A stretch of 59,386 bases of DNA from positions 1-59,386 of the forward strand of contig JAKQOH010000156.1 of assembly GCA_029565415.1 (NCBI GenBank), in the 5' to 3' direction. This document shows positions 1 to 7,915 of this stretch, one piece after another; within the stretch, counting starts at the first letter, position 1, and each line of letters starts with the position of its first letter. A model generated the notes under the pieces. The model was not told where the DNA came from and ran no database searches. It saw only the letters and a program-made list of their open reading frames with translations. A program made the position numbers and the translations under genes. Source of the DNA: Candidatus Rifleibacteriota bacterium (lineage in GTDB: Bacteria; Riflebacteria; Ozemobacteria; Ozemobacterales; Ozemobacteraceae).

Positions 1-689
1 GACCGCTTCACCGGGGACTTGTCCCAGACTGTCTGGATCTCGGCGGGCGGCTTGCGGGCGAGGTTCCCTCCGCGCAGCGGCTCCATGATGATCACGCCGA
101 GCCCTTTGGACGCGGCATACTCGAGGCCGGCACGGCCGGCCTGGTTCTGCTCGTCGAGAAGATTGTACTGGATCTGGCAGAAGTCCCAGCTCCAGGCATC
201 GACGATCGGGGCGAACTCTTCCCGGCTGCCGTGGTAGGAAAACCCGGCGAACCGGATGCGGCCGTCGCGCTTCGCCCGTTCGAGAAACTCGAGCACCCCC
301 GCTTCCCGCGCCTTGAGCCAGGTTGCGCCGTTCAGGCTGTGGATCAGATAATAGTCGATCACGTCCGTGCGCAGGTTCGCCAGTTGCGAAGCCAGCATCG
401 CGTCCATTTCCTTCACGGAACGGGTCTGCCAGTGCGGCAGCTTCGTCGCGACCCGGACCTTCGCCCGCTTGCCGTCCCGCGCCAGCGCCAGCCCGAGGAA
501 CGGTTCGCTCGCGCCCATGTGGTACGGCACGGCCGTGTCGAAGTAGGTGACCCCTTTTTCTATAGCCATGTCTATCAAATTCAGGGCCGCCGGCTCGTCG
601 ATGCTGCGGCCTTTCTGGGGCAGGCGCATGCAGCCGAATCCGAGGATCGAGAGGGGTTCCTTCGTTCGGGGCATCGTGCGGTACAGCAT
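1..689 (-). CDS. aldo/keto reductase, 3' end outside window
   Basis: NAD(P)H-dependent oxidoreductase of the aldo/keto reductase superfamily, cytoplasmic. The visible 229 residues begin MLYRTMPRTK and carry the family's catalytic tetrad in order: Asp and Tyr in YFDTAVPYHMG, Lys in VATKLPHW and His in YYLIHSL. This is followed by the strand segment FCQIQYNLLDE and IIMEPLRGG, typical of the barrel's second half. The start is fixed by GGAGGACACCC directly before ATG. The gene lies 12 bases after the stop of the CPBP fusion gene on the same strand and is probably co-transcribed with it. Some members of this branch carry C-terminal ferredoxin-type cysteines, but that part is beyond the window edge. 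The substrate cannot be inferred. Confidence 0.9.
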   Translation of the reverse strand, partial: MLYRTMPRTKEPLSILGFGCMRLPQKGRSIDEPAALNLIDMAIEKGVTYFDTAVPYHMGASEPFLGLALARDGKRAKVRVATKLPHWQTRSVKEMDAMLASQLANLRTDVIDYYLIHSLNGATWLKAREAGVLEFLERAKRDGRIRFAGFSYHGSREEFAPIVDAWSWDFCQIQYNLLDEQNQAGRAGLEYAASKGLGVIIMEPLRGGNLARKPPAEIQTVWDKSPVKR

Positions 690-701
690 GGGTGTCCTCC
701 T

Positions 702-2921
702 TTACAGCCGGCTTGCGTGGATGATCAGGATGAGGAAATTATACACCGAATGGAGCAGCACTCCGGGCCACAGGCTGCGGGTGCGCCGGAACAGAAGGGC
801 GGCGGTGGTTCCAAGCAGGAACGCGGTCGGCATCGAGATCGGGGGATGGGACAGGGCGAAGAAGAGGCCGTTGGCGACGATCCCGCCCGTGCCGGTCCAG
901 GCGAGGGCTTGCCAGCAGAAGCCCCGGAAGAACATCTCCTCGACCAGGGGCGTGGCGACACAGAACAGCAGCAGGAACAGGGCGGCGCTCCAGGCCGGCC
1001 CGAACAGCTCGGTCGCGATGCTCCAGACGGCGCCGCTCGAGGCGAACACCTCGATGCCGGCCGCTTCGGCATGCGCGAGATAGGCGGCGGCGATGCCGCC
1101 GAGCGCCAGGGCGGCGGCGATCGAGACGAAAAGCGAGAGCGGAGCAGGCTGCTTCCAGCCCAGGGCCGCGGCGGGGGAGGGGAACCGCGCCCGGGCATAG
1201 CTCCAGCAGATGGCCGAGAGAAGCACCACGGAAACGAGCGAGGCCAGCAGCCAGGGCCACAGGCCAAGCAGGGCCGGTGGAACGGCGAGGGCGGCGATGG
1301 TCGCGGTGAGCCGCTGGATGCCCATCAGCACGATGAGGATCAGGAACGCGTCGGAAGGATCGAAGCGCGGCTGCCGGAGCCCATCGGGATCGAGCCGCCG
1401 CGAGATGGCCGTGACGGCCTTGTCGTGCAGGATGACTGCCAGCGCCAGATACAGCCCGAGGTGGATCAGTGACGAGGTCGATGCGTCTTTCACCGGCACG
1501 ATCAGCGCCATCACCAGGGGGGTCAGAAGTTTTGCCGTCAGATGCGACCGCTGCTGGAGCACCTTCCCTTCATACCGGGCATACAGGGCCGACATCGAGA
1601 CCGCGACCCAGACGAGCGCTGGGATCATCGCGACGGTCCAGGCGACGGTGCGGAGGATGGCGGCTGTCGGAAAACCGAGATACAGCCCCGTTCCGATTGC
1701 GGCCGGAACGAAACAGCAGGCGGCAATGACGCTCCAGAAAAGGGTCTTGAGGCCGATGATACGGCCGGGGGAGACGGGAAGGGTCTCGAGGAGAGAGATG
1801 GCGCGACCTTCGCTTCCCATCGAGTTCAGCGGGCCGAACATCGAGAAATACATCAGGGCGGCTGCCATGATGTTCATGCCGGCCGTTTCCGAGCCGAGCG
1901 CCACGACCCCGCGCAGGGCCCAGAGCTGCATGATGATGATGGAGATGGGCATGAGGAGCGAGTTCGTCAGGATGTTCCAGTCGCTGCGCAGGAGGAGAGC
2001 TTCTTTGCGCAGGAGACCCGTGAGCAGGCGGCGGCCGCTTCCGGCGTTCAGACGCCTGCCGGCATGGACCCAGCCCGGCCAGTTGAGGCGCGCCATCAGG
2101 TGGAAACAGGCGCTTCCGGCTGCCATCGTCGCGGCCCAGAACACCTGAAGCCTGACGAAAGAGGGAGAGGAGAAGCCGTCGAGAAGCGTATCGGCGAGCC
2201 AGCGTGCGGGGGTGAGAAGCGTCGCCGGCCAGGCTCCGAACCGGCCCGTCCAGTCGAGCAGGGCAAGCGCCGCATCCATCGGGGCTGAGGAGACGAGCAG
2301 GACGGGAGCCAGCCCGATGAACGCGCAGACGTAGCCGAGCAGGGAGAACAGATTCTCGATCGTCGAGGGCCGGGCGAGGCGCTGGAGAAGCGTGCCGGCG
2401 AGCGTGATTGCCAGCCCCGTTGCCAGGCTCGTCTCGAGATACAGGAGGCAGGAAAGCGCGATCCAGGCGAGGGTCGGGCTGCCCGGCCAGGCCAGCCCCA
2501 GGAAGCCGCTGAACAGGAAAATGAAGCCCATCCAGTCGGTGACGAGCCGCTCGTAGAGCTTGAGAACGAGCAAGGTGCCGGGCGTCACGGGGAGGGTCGA
2601 CAGAAACGCGGTGTCGGTGCTCATCTGGCCGGCATTCAGGGTGTGGCCCATCAGGATGTCGCTGGTGAAGACGATCAGCACGGCATACGCCAGGGCCATC
2701 GCGAGCAGCTGCCGGGCCGGCTCGGCGAGGAACAGCAGCCCCAGCGCCTTCGTCGCCCCTGCCGCCTCCCGCGCCGCGAACACGCACCAGCAAAGGCCGA
2801 ACAGCCCGATCAGCAGCAGGTGCCAGAATCCCTGCTTCGCCCGCAGCGTGTTCCACAGCAGCCGTGTTTTGGCCCCGATGAGAACTGCCGCCGCCCGCGT
2901 TCGCGATAGATGCCCTGTCAT
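702..2921 (-). CDS. multi-spanning ABC-exporter-permease-like protein fused to a C-terminal CPBP (CAAX protease/Abi) domain
   Basis: 739-residue integral membrane protein. About the first 500 residues are a chain of hydrophobic helices resembling ABC-2-type exporter permeases (motifs such as STLPVTPGTLLVLKLYERL and LLETLPVSPGRIIGLKTLFW, repeated once in each half). The last ~170 residues are a CPBP intramembrane protease domain with motif 1 EEMFFRGF, the second motif FALSHPP and the final helix HSVYNFL. The Glu-Glu pair, Arg and His expected for the membrane glutamic protease are all present, so catalytic activity is plausible. No ATP-binding subunit lies next to it. A TATACT box ends 6 bases before the ATG and no Shine-Dalgarno fits, which suggests a leaderless message. 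Function of the fusion is unknown. Confidence 0.8.
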   Translation of the reverse strand: MTGHLSRTRAAAVLIGAKTRLLWNTLRAKQGFWHLLLIGLFGLCWCVFAAREAAGATKALGLLFLAEPARQLLAMALAYAVLIVFTSDILMGHTLNAGQMSTDTAFLSTLPVTPGTLLVLKLYERLVTDWMGFIFLFSGFLGLAWPGSPTLAWIALSCLLYLETSLATGLAITLAGTLLQRLARPSTIENLFSLLGYVCAFIGLAPVLLVSSAPMDAALALLDWTGRFGAWPATLLTPARWLADTLLDGFSSPSFVRLQVFWAATMAAGSACFHLMARLNWPGWVHAGRRLNAGSGRRLLTGLLRKEALLLRSDWNILTNSLLMPISIIIMQLWALRGVVALGSETAGMNIMAAALMYFSMFGPLNSMGSEGRAISLLETLPVSPGRIIGLKTLFWSVIAACCFVPAAIGTGLYLGFPTAAILRTVAWTVAMIPALVWVAVSMSALYARYEGKVLQQRSHLTAKLLTPLVMALIVPVKDASTSSLIHLGLYLALAVILHDKAVTAISRRLDPDGLRQPRFDPSDAFLILIVLMGIQRLTATIAALAVPPALLGLWPWLLASLVSVVLLSAICWSYARARFPSPAAALGWKQPAPLSLFVSIAAALALGGIAAAYLAHAEAAGIEVFASSGAVWSIATELFGPAWSAALFLLLFCVATPLVEEMFFRGFCWQALAWTGTGGIVANGLFFALSHPPISMPTAFLLGTTAALLFRRTRSLWPGVLLHSVYNFLILIIHASRL

Positions 2922-2927
2922 GCCCCC

Positions 2928-2933
2928 AGTATA
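2928..2933 (-). promoter_or_regulatory. -10 box (TATACT) 6 bases before the start codon; predicted leaderless promoter
   Basis: Read on the minus strand, TATACT is followed by GGGGGC and then the ATG of the CPBP fusion gene. A start of transcription about 7 bases after the box would fall on the ATG. No clear -35 box is seen. Confidence 0.5.
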
Positions 2934-2955
2934 CCCCGGAAGGGCCTGCGCGGGC

Positions 2956-3801
2956 TCAGTGGTTGCCGCGGGTGTCGGTCAGCTCGTAGGCCTCGCGCTC
3001 CATCAGGATGTCGAAATCGCGCTCTTCGCCGCGCAGGTCGGCGGCGAGACACTCGAGGGCCCAGGCGACGGACCAGCCGGTGTCGTCGACCCAGCGGCCG
3101 GTGCGGCAGGCGATCGAGGGGAAGATCTGGCTCAGGTTCCGGCTGAGGAACGCCTCGCGCCGGTACTGGAACGTGTGGACCAGCTCGTGGCCGACGTGGT
3201 CGCCCCGCCGGTTCGTCACGAGGTTGTTCGCGTTGCTGTAGGCCAGGGCCCCGTTGCGGCCGATCGTGCCATCGCTGTTGCGGCCGCGCTCGAACGAGAG
3301 GGTGCCGAGCCGGAGCGTGCGTCCGAAATCGAGACGGGCGCCGTCGGCCATGTTCAGCAGCGGGGCGAGTGAGGCGTGCAGGGCCGGCCGCACCCGGCAG
3401 CCGCCGGGCCCGGCTTCGAGCCAGAAGGGGCCAAGATCCATCCGGTACCGGAACCGCCCGTCGGGAGCGGACTCGGCCAGCGATGCCCCGACGTTCATCA
3501 GGATCTTCGCCCGCCAGGCCCGCCACGTGTCGTCGTCACGCACCTTGGCGGCCGTTTCCAGTGCCTTGTGCATCAGCAGCCCGCCCGCGAGGCCCTGGAG
3601 AATCGCCGGGCCCACGGGATTCCGCCGCTTGTGGGCCCGCCAGCCGGCCGCCACGGCGGGCATGACGACGTTCAGGACGACCAGATCGCGGTTGGTGAAT
3701 GCCGCCCCCCGTCCGGTCATCCACCAGCCGGACAGCAGAAGGGCTGCCGCGACGATGACAGGCAGAATGCGGAAAGAAAGCGCGTTCGTTCGGTGTGGCA
3801 T
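2956..3801 (-). CDS. membrane-anchored HExxH protein, putative zinc metallopeptidase
   Basis: 281-residue protein starting MPHRTNALSF, with one N-terminal membrane segment (about residues 9-27) and a soluble remainder. Near the end it has HELVHTFQYR, a perfect HExxH zinc-binding signature, followed about 50 residues later by acidic segments (EREAYELTD) that could give the third ligand. This layout resembles DUF4157-like putative peptidases, but the assignment is weak. An upstream start at 3894 (31 more residues) is possible because GGAAGG precedes it. The start at 3801 was preferred because it places the hydrophobic segment near the N-terminus and avoids overlap with the TPR gene. Third gene of the STAS-TPR operon; no substrate can be named. 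Confidence 0.6.
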   Translation of the reverse strand: MPHRTNALSFRILPVIVAAALLLSGWWMTGRGAAFTNRDLVVLNVVMPAVAAGWRAHKRRNPVGPAILQGLAGGLLMHKALETAAKVRDDDTWRAWRAKILMNVGASLAESAPDGRFRYRMDLGPFWLEAGPGGCRVRPALHASLAPLLNMADGARLDFGRTLRLGTLSFERGRNSDGTIGRNGALAYSNANNLVTNRRGDHVGHELVHTFQYRREAFLSRNLSQIFPSIACRTGRWVDDTGWSVAWALECLAADLRGEERDFDILMEREAYELTDTRGNH

Positions 3802-3865
3802 GTGAAATCCAGCCCACCTATCGGCTGATGGCGGGAGTTCGTTTATCCGGAATTCCCCCGAAACG

Positions 3866-5062
3866 TCAGGGAGCCGTGAACCGGAAACTGACATCGCCCT
3901 TCCAGACGCTCTTCGTGTTCATCGTGGTGCTCACGATGTTCACGATGCGCCCGTCGAGGGCCTGCGGCGAGATCCTGCGAAGGAAATCATTCACGGTCCG
4001 GAGGCTGGCGGCGACGATCGTGTAAGTGCCCGTGATGCGCTTGTCGGCGTCGGGTTCGCTCTCGGAGCTGTTCTTCAGCGCCACATCCGTTTCCTCGGAG
4101 GCGGTCTTGAGCAGCTCGCCGATGCTGGGCACGGGCTTGGCCGCCGGGTTCAGCAGCGGGAGGCCGGGAACTTCCGCCGAGATCTTCAGGGTCTGGCCTT
4201 CGCTGGCCGTCGTGCTCTCGAGAATCTCGCCCTTCAGGACGGATTTGAGGGCGTTCTCCACCGGACCGGCCTCGAGAGCGGCATTGCCCTCGAACACCAG
4301 CTTCGCGACCGTTTTCCCGTCGACCGCCGCCAGCTCCGTGCAGCCGACGCCGGTGAGCCTGGCGCTTGCCGCCTTGTCGGCGAACACGGCCTCGATCGCG
4401 TCGGAGAGAAGCTCGGAGGCATGGGTCGGGGCGGGCCGCGCCGCGACCTCCTCGGTGATGACGCTCGGCCGCGGCATCGCCTTCTCGAGGCGGGCCACGA
4501 ACTCCTTGATGCGGGGGTGGTCCGGGGCGGACTGCTCGGCAACCGTGATGTGCCGCCAGGCGCCCATGAAATCCTTGGTCTTGGCGGCGATGACGGCCCG
4601 CATGAATCGCGCCTCGGTGTGATCGGCCAGCCGCTCGATCACCAGATTGAGCTCCTCTTTCGCCCGGTCGACGTTGCCGGTCTTGAAATGCCGCCGTGCC
4701 AGCTTCATGTGGGCTTCGCCGTACATCGCATCCGCCGGGTCGACCTTCGGCTTCTCCGGCTCGGACGTGTCCTCCGCCTGCGCATCCGAAGCGCTTCCGG
4801 CGGCGGTGTCGGTCGCGGGCGTTCCCGTGTCTCCGCTCTGGGCGGAGGGTTCCGGACCAGGGTTGGAAGCGGCATCGGCGCCGTCTGCCGGGGCCTGGCT
4901 GTCGGTGGGGGCATCGGCGCCTGCCTCGTCCTGCGCCAGCAACGGAGACGAAAAGCTATAGTGATAACTCTTCAATGGACCGGCCGCCGGGGCGAAAAGC
5001 CACGCGGTGAGCGCGCAGAGAGCCAGAGCTCCCGCGCGGCGGGTCCGGCTGAACCGCGTCAT
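3866..5062 (-). CDS. exported TPR protein with disordered linker and PilO-like C-terminal region
   Basis: 398 residues. An N-terminal hydrophobic stretch (residues ~9-28) follows basic residues and is a signal peptide or anchor. Residues ~45-105 are an Ala/Asp/Pro/Thr-rich disordered linker. Residues ~108-195 look like two or three TPR repeats (YGEAHMKLARRHFKTGNVDRA). The C-terminal ~65 residues (TGTYTIVAASLRTVNDFLRR then a strand-rich tail) look like the alpha/beta fold of PilO or GspM from type IV pilus and type II secretion assembly. That link is inference from pattern only. The start ATG overlaps the stop of the STAS gene by 4 bases, so the two are translationally coupled. It may act at the inner membrane, but no partner is encoded beside it. 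Confidence 0.65.
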   Translation of the reverse strand: MTRFSRTRRAGALALCALTAWLFAPAAGPLKSYHYSFSSPLLAQDEAGADAPTDSQAPADGADAASNPGPEPSAQSGDTGTPATDTAAGSASDAQAEDTSEPEKPKVDPADAMYGEAHMKLARRHFKTGNVDRAKEELNLVIERLADHTEARFMRAVIAAKTKDFMGAWRHITVAEQSAPDHPRIKEFVARLEKAMPRPSVITEEVAARPAPTHASELLSDAIEAVFADKAASARLTGVGCTELAAVDGKTVAKLVFEGNAALEAGPVENALKSVLKGEILESTTASEGQTLKISAEVPGLPLLNPAAKPVPSIGELLKTASEETDVALKNSSESEPDADKRITGTYTIVAASLRTVNDFLRRISPQALDGRIVNIVSTTMNTKSVWKGDVSFRFTAP

Positions 5063-5409
5063 CCGGCGGCTGCCTCGACCGCTTCCTGCTCCGTCTCGTA
5101 GGCCTGGCAGAGCGTCAGGACGCCGGTCATCTGGAGGGCCGTCCGGGTGAGCTTCGTCAGGCCCGTGACGGCGACTTTTCCGTCGTGATAATCGATGACC
5201 TTCACGACGATGTCGAGGATCATCGACAGCCCCGTCGAGTTGATGACGGGCGTGTTCGAGAGGTTGAACACGAATCGGATCGCGCCGCCGGCCAGGAGTC
5301 GTTCGCAGGCTTCTTTGACCTGCTTCCCGCCGATGTCGTCGAGGTACCCGTTCGTCCGGATGATCGTGACCTCACCCGCTGTTTCGGTCGCAATTTTGAA
5401 ATCCACCAT
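5059..5409 (-). CDS. STAS-domain anti-sigma factor antagonist-like protein
   Basis: 116-residue single STAS domain. It shows the usual order of strands and helices (GEVTIIRTNGYLDD, FVFNLSNTPVINSTGLSMILDI, KVAVTGLTKLTRTALQMTG). The phosphorylatable position of SpoIIAA/RsbV homologues corresponds to the Ser/Thr in NSTGLS. Such proteins act in partner-switching circuits with a serine kinase and a phosphatase, neither of which is in the window. First gene of an operon with the TPR protein and the HExxH protein. The ATG has no Shine-Dalgarno sequence: a TTGACA/TATCAT promoter ends 7 bases before it, which predicts a leaderless transcript. Confidence 0.85.
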   Translation of the reverse strand: MVDFKIATETAGEVTIIRTNGYLDDIGGKQVKEACERLLAGGAIRFVFNLSNTPVINSTGLSMILDIVVKVIDYHDGKVAVTGLTKLTRTALQMTGVLTLCQAYETEQEAVEAAAG

Positions 5410-5416
5410 ACATGAT

Positions 5417-5446
5417 ATGATAGAGGCAGATTCATGAACCTGTCAA
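5417..5446 (-). promoter_or_regulatory. sigma70-type promoter of the STAS operon, predicted leaderless
   Basis: On the minus strand TTGACA (5446-5441) is followed by an 18-base spacer and TATCAT (5422-5417). The ATG of the STAS gene starts 7 bases after the -10 box, about where RNA polymerase would initiate. A second TATCAT overlaps directly downstream. Confidence 0.65.
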
Positions 5447-5488
5447 CGCGCACATGCGGCGCAAAAGAAGAAAATAGGAGAGATGCAG

Positions 5489-5998
5489 ATGATGGAACAC
5501 CATGGCGCAGTCACCTTCCAGGGAAACCCCCTGACCCTGCTCGGCAAGACGGTCGTCGCCGGGATGAAAGCCCCGGATTTCACCGTGTCCGGAACCGGCC
5601 TCGAGCCTGTTCGCCTCGCCGACACGAAGGGGGTGCGGGTGTTCACGACCGTGCCGTCGCTCGATACGCCCGTCTGTGACGCCCAGGTCCGCCGGTTCAA
5701 CCAGGAGGCGGCGAAGCTTCCCGGAGTCACGATCTACGCCGTCTCGGCCGATCTGCCGTTTGCCCAGTCCCGCTGGTGTGGCGGCGCCGGGATCGACAAG
5801 GTCAAGACGCTTTCCGACCACCTGGCGATGTCGTTCGCCGACGCCTGGGGCCTGCACATCAAGGAACTCCGGCTGCTCGCGCGCGGCGTGTTCGTGGTCG
5901 ACTCGACCGGCACGATCACCTACGCCGAGCTGGTGAAGGAAGTCGCCAGCTCCCCCAACTTCGAAGCCGCTCTCGAGGCCGTGAAGAAGGCGAAGTGA
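5489..5998 (+). CDS. tpx: thiol peroxidase (Tpx, atypical 2-Cys peroxiredoxin)
   Basis: 169 residues, close to the usual 165-170. It reduces hydrogen peroxide and alkyl peroxides using thioredoxin. The peroxidatic cysteine is in PSLDTPVC (about residue 63) and the resolving cysteine in SRWCGG (about residue 97), 34 residues apart as in characterised Tpx proteins. The Thr of the active site (T60) and Arg of the family are in place. Three ATGs occur within ten bases. The one at 5489 lies 8 bases after GGAG and was chosen; 5492 is equally possible, while 5483 would be too close to the ribosome site. It stands alone between divergent and convergent neighbours. Confidence 0.95.
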   Translation: MMEHHGAVTFQGNPLTLLGKTVVAGMKAPDFTVSGTGLEPVRLADTKGVRVFTTVPSLDTPVCDAQVRRFNQEAAKLPGVTIYAVSADLPFAQSRWCGGAGIDKVKTLSDHLAMSFADAWGLHIKELRLLARGVFVVDSTGTITYAELVKEVASSPNFEAALEAVKKAK

Positions 5999-6082
5999 GC
6001 GTGCTGGCACCGCGAAGATCCGGCGGGGCCGGTTCTCGGCTTTTCCGGAGATTCGTGGTTATATAATATTACAACAAATAAA

Positions 6083-7147
6083 TCACTTCACCGTGACGTG
6101 GTCGGCGAGCCGGTCGATCAGGCCGACGTTGAACGCCTTCCGGCCGCTGTCGGGATACGTGACCAGGGCGAGATCGCGAAGCGAGGAAAAGGGCCTGACC
6201 CGCCTCGCCTCGATGATCGCCCGCGCCCGCTTTTCCCCGATACCCGGGATATGCATGAGCTGGTCCAGCGTTGCCGTGTTGAGATCGATGGGGCCCGGCT
6301 TCTGGATGACCATGAAGGACGGTGCTCCGGGGGATTGTGCCTGGCTCGAAGACGACCCGACCTCACCCGGACGGCGCATTCCCGCCGGGGCCGTCGCGTC
6401 GGCCGTGACGGCCGTGGCCGGCGGCGTCAGCGGAATGATCAGCCCGCCCCGGCCCAGCGTACCCAGCCAGAAATCGGCGACGTGCCGCACGGCCGCGGCA
6501 TACTGGTCGCGCACGAGATCCTCCAGGTCGAACACCCCGCGGCCCCCCCGATAGGCCGTCCCGATACGATCATACGGCCGACCGGCCGCTTCCGCCATCT
6601 CCCGCACCCGGCCGGCCGGGTCGGTGACCGGCCGGTACCCGCCCGTCACCGGTACGGGCACGGGGATCAGCTTCATGCGACTCTGTACATCCCGCTCGAA
6701 CGTGCTGTGATAATCGCTCTCCGCGCTGTCCGCCTCGCGCCCCCCCGTATGGAGCGGCTGGTTCAGATCGGCGACGTAATGGGCGAGCAGGCCCATCGTA
6801 TAGGCCGCCTCGGCGCCCGGCCCGCTCCGCCGCACGTGCTCGGCGGCCTGTTCGAACAGCTCCGTGATCCGGACGGCCGAATCGTGCCCCGTGCGGCTGT
6901 GGATGTGATACACATGGTTCATGAAATCTTTCAGGACGGTGTCGGGATCGGTCGCCCCCTTCATCATCACGTCCTTGAACGGAAGAAACCGGTTCTGGAA
7001 CTCGGTTGGCAGGAAGGCGATCGCGTCGGAGACGATCTTGCGGTGGGTGTGATACGACCAGGCGCCCGCCTGAGCCGTCGCGGCGACGAAGACGAGAAGC
7101 AGCAGGCAGCGGCCGAACAAGGTGCGAGGGGGGGGGGATAACGGCAT
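6083..7147 (-). CDS. secreted zinc-dependent phospholipase C / S1-P1-like domain fused to a ComEA-type helix-hairpin-helix
   Basis: 354 residues. The signal peptide (LLLLVFVAATAQAGA) ends right before WSYHTH, so cleavage would free an N-terminal Trp, which is a zinc ligand in bacterial phospholipase C and S1/P1 nucleases. The other ligands are visible: His6, Asp38/40 in GATDPD, His52/54, then HYVAD, a His 6 residues after that Asp, and a HxxxE 14 residues later; these spacings equal those of Bacillus cereus phospholipase C. Residues ~285-354 form a helix-hairpin-helix unit (IDLNTATLDQLMHIPGIGEKRA) like the DNA-binding domain of ComEA. GGAGGCCACC before ATG fixes the start. The substrate could be phospholipid or nucleic acid; the HhH part favours DNA or RNA. 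Confidence 0.8.
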   Translation of the reverse strand: MPLSPPPRTLFGRCLLLLVFVAATAQAGAWSYHTHRKIVSDAIAFLPTEFQNRFLPFKDVMMKGATDPDTVLKDFMNHVYHIHSRTGHDSAVRITELFEQAAEHVRRSGPGAEAAYTMGLLAHYVADLNQPLHTGGREADSAESDYHSTFERDVQSRMKLIPVPVPVTGGYRPVTDPAGRVREMAEAAGRPYDRIGTAYRGGRGVFDLEDLVRDQYAAAVRHVADFWLGTLGRGGLIIPLTPPATAVTADATAPAGMRRPGEVGSSSSQAQSPGAPSFMVIQKPGPIDLNTATLDQLMHIPGIGEKRARAIIEARRVRPFSSLRDLALVTYPDSGRKAFNVGLIDRLADHVTVK

Positions 7148-7201
7148 GGTGGCCTCCGGCAGGGATGCGGTTGCAGAAACGGTGACGATGAACCCCGTCC
7201 C

Positions 7202-7207
7202 AGTATA
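7202..7207 (-). promoter_or_regulatory. candidate -10 box (TATACT) for the phospholipase-HhH gene
   Basis: TATACT on the minus strand, 54 bases before the start codon. It is the same hexamer that precedes the predicted leaderless genes, but here the message would have a leader with a normal ribosome site. No convincing -35 box. Confidence 0.35.
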
Positions 7208-7267
7208 CGCCCGCCTTCCCGTGCGGCATAGCCCCTGTGATATAGTTGCAGCGGAGGATGATGCCGC

Positions 7268-7852
7268 ATGAGTCCCGATGCCGTCCCAACGCCGGGAGGT
7301 CCCACCCCGGATAAGCCCCAGCCCGCGCCTGCCAGGAAAGAGCCTGCCGTGAGCGCTCCGCCCGCCGAACCTTCTGCCCCGCCTGCCGAGACGCCCGCGC
7401 CGGAAGCCCCGCCCGAACCTTCCCCGGACGACGATTTTCTGCGCCTGGAATCCTTCGACTGGCGCCGGGCCGTCGTTCTCCGGCTGAATCTCGGCCGTCA
7501 CCCCGACCCGGTGATCGAAGCCCTTCTTGCCCGGCGGCTCAATATCCCCCGGGAGGAGTTTGTGGGCCCGGTGCTCGTCCGGGTTCTCTGCACACTCGCC
7601 TTCGCCTTCGTCGGAAGCGCGGTCTCGTGGGTCCTCTGTTGGAGTGCTTTTTCCCTGCTCGGCCTGGGCATGCACCTCGGCACCCTCTCCGGCCTGATGA
7701 TGACCCTGCTGGCGGCTCTGCTCGGAATCGCAGTGTTCCAGCCGTTCCGCATCTACGATGAGATCGGTGCCGTTGAGCGGGCGCAGGCCCTGTTCGACGA
7801 GCTGCGCTCCTCGGTCGAGGAACATCGCAACCTGCGCAGAAAGCCCCGCTGA
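7268..7852 (+). CDS. small membrane protein with proline-rich N-terminus, function unknown
   Basis: 194 residues. Residues 1-58 are Pro/Ala/Glu-rich and probably disordered in the cytoplasm. Two membrane helices follow (about residues 100-122 and 135-157), then a basic, Glu/Arg-rich C-terminal helix (IYDEIGAVERAQALFDELR). I do not recognise a family. The start is supported by GGAGG ten bases upstream. It is divergent from the phospholipase-HhH gene and converges on the secreted-protein gene, with a bidirectional hairpin between the two. Confidence 0.7.
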   Translation: MSPDAVPTPGGPTPDKPQPAPARKEPAVSAPPAEPSAPPAETPAPEAPPEPSPDDDFLRLESFDWRRAVVLRLNLGRHPDPVIEALLARRLNIPREEFVGPVLVRVLCTLAFAFVGSAVSWVLCWSAFSLLGLGMHLGTLSGLMMTLLAALLGIAVFQPFRIYDEIGAVERAQALFDELRSSVEEHRNLRRKPR

Positions 7853-7853
7853 A

Positions 7854-7883
7854 GAAAAAAATCCCGGCCGTTTCCGGCCGGGA
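7854..7883 (-). terminator. intrinsic terminator of the 161-residue secreted protein gene
   Basis: A 9-base perfect stem TCCCGGCCG/CGGCCGGGA with a 4-base loop. On the minus strand it is followed by a run of seven or more T. It may also slow transcription coming from the plus strand. Confidence 0.8.
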
Positions 7884-7915
7884 ATCAGATTAGGATAGGG
7901 TTTTGAAACGAACGA

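Noticed and set aside
6040..6082. AT-rich stretch after tpx as a terminator or origin
   Set aside because: No hairpin with a T run could be drawn for either strand and no DnaA-box cluster is present.
7148..7825. N-terminal extension of the phospholipase-HhH frame to 7825
   Set aside because: The extra 226 residues are antisense to the proline-rich membrane protein gene; the signal peptide and GGAGG support the start at 7147.
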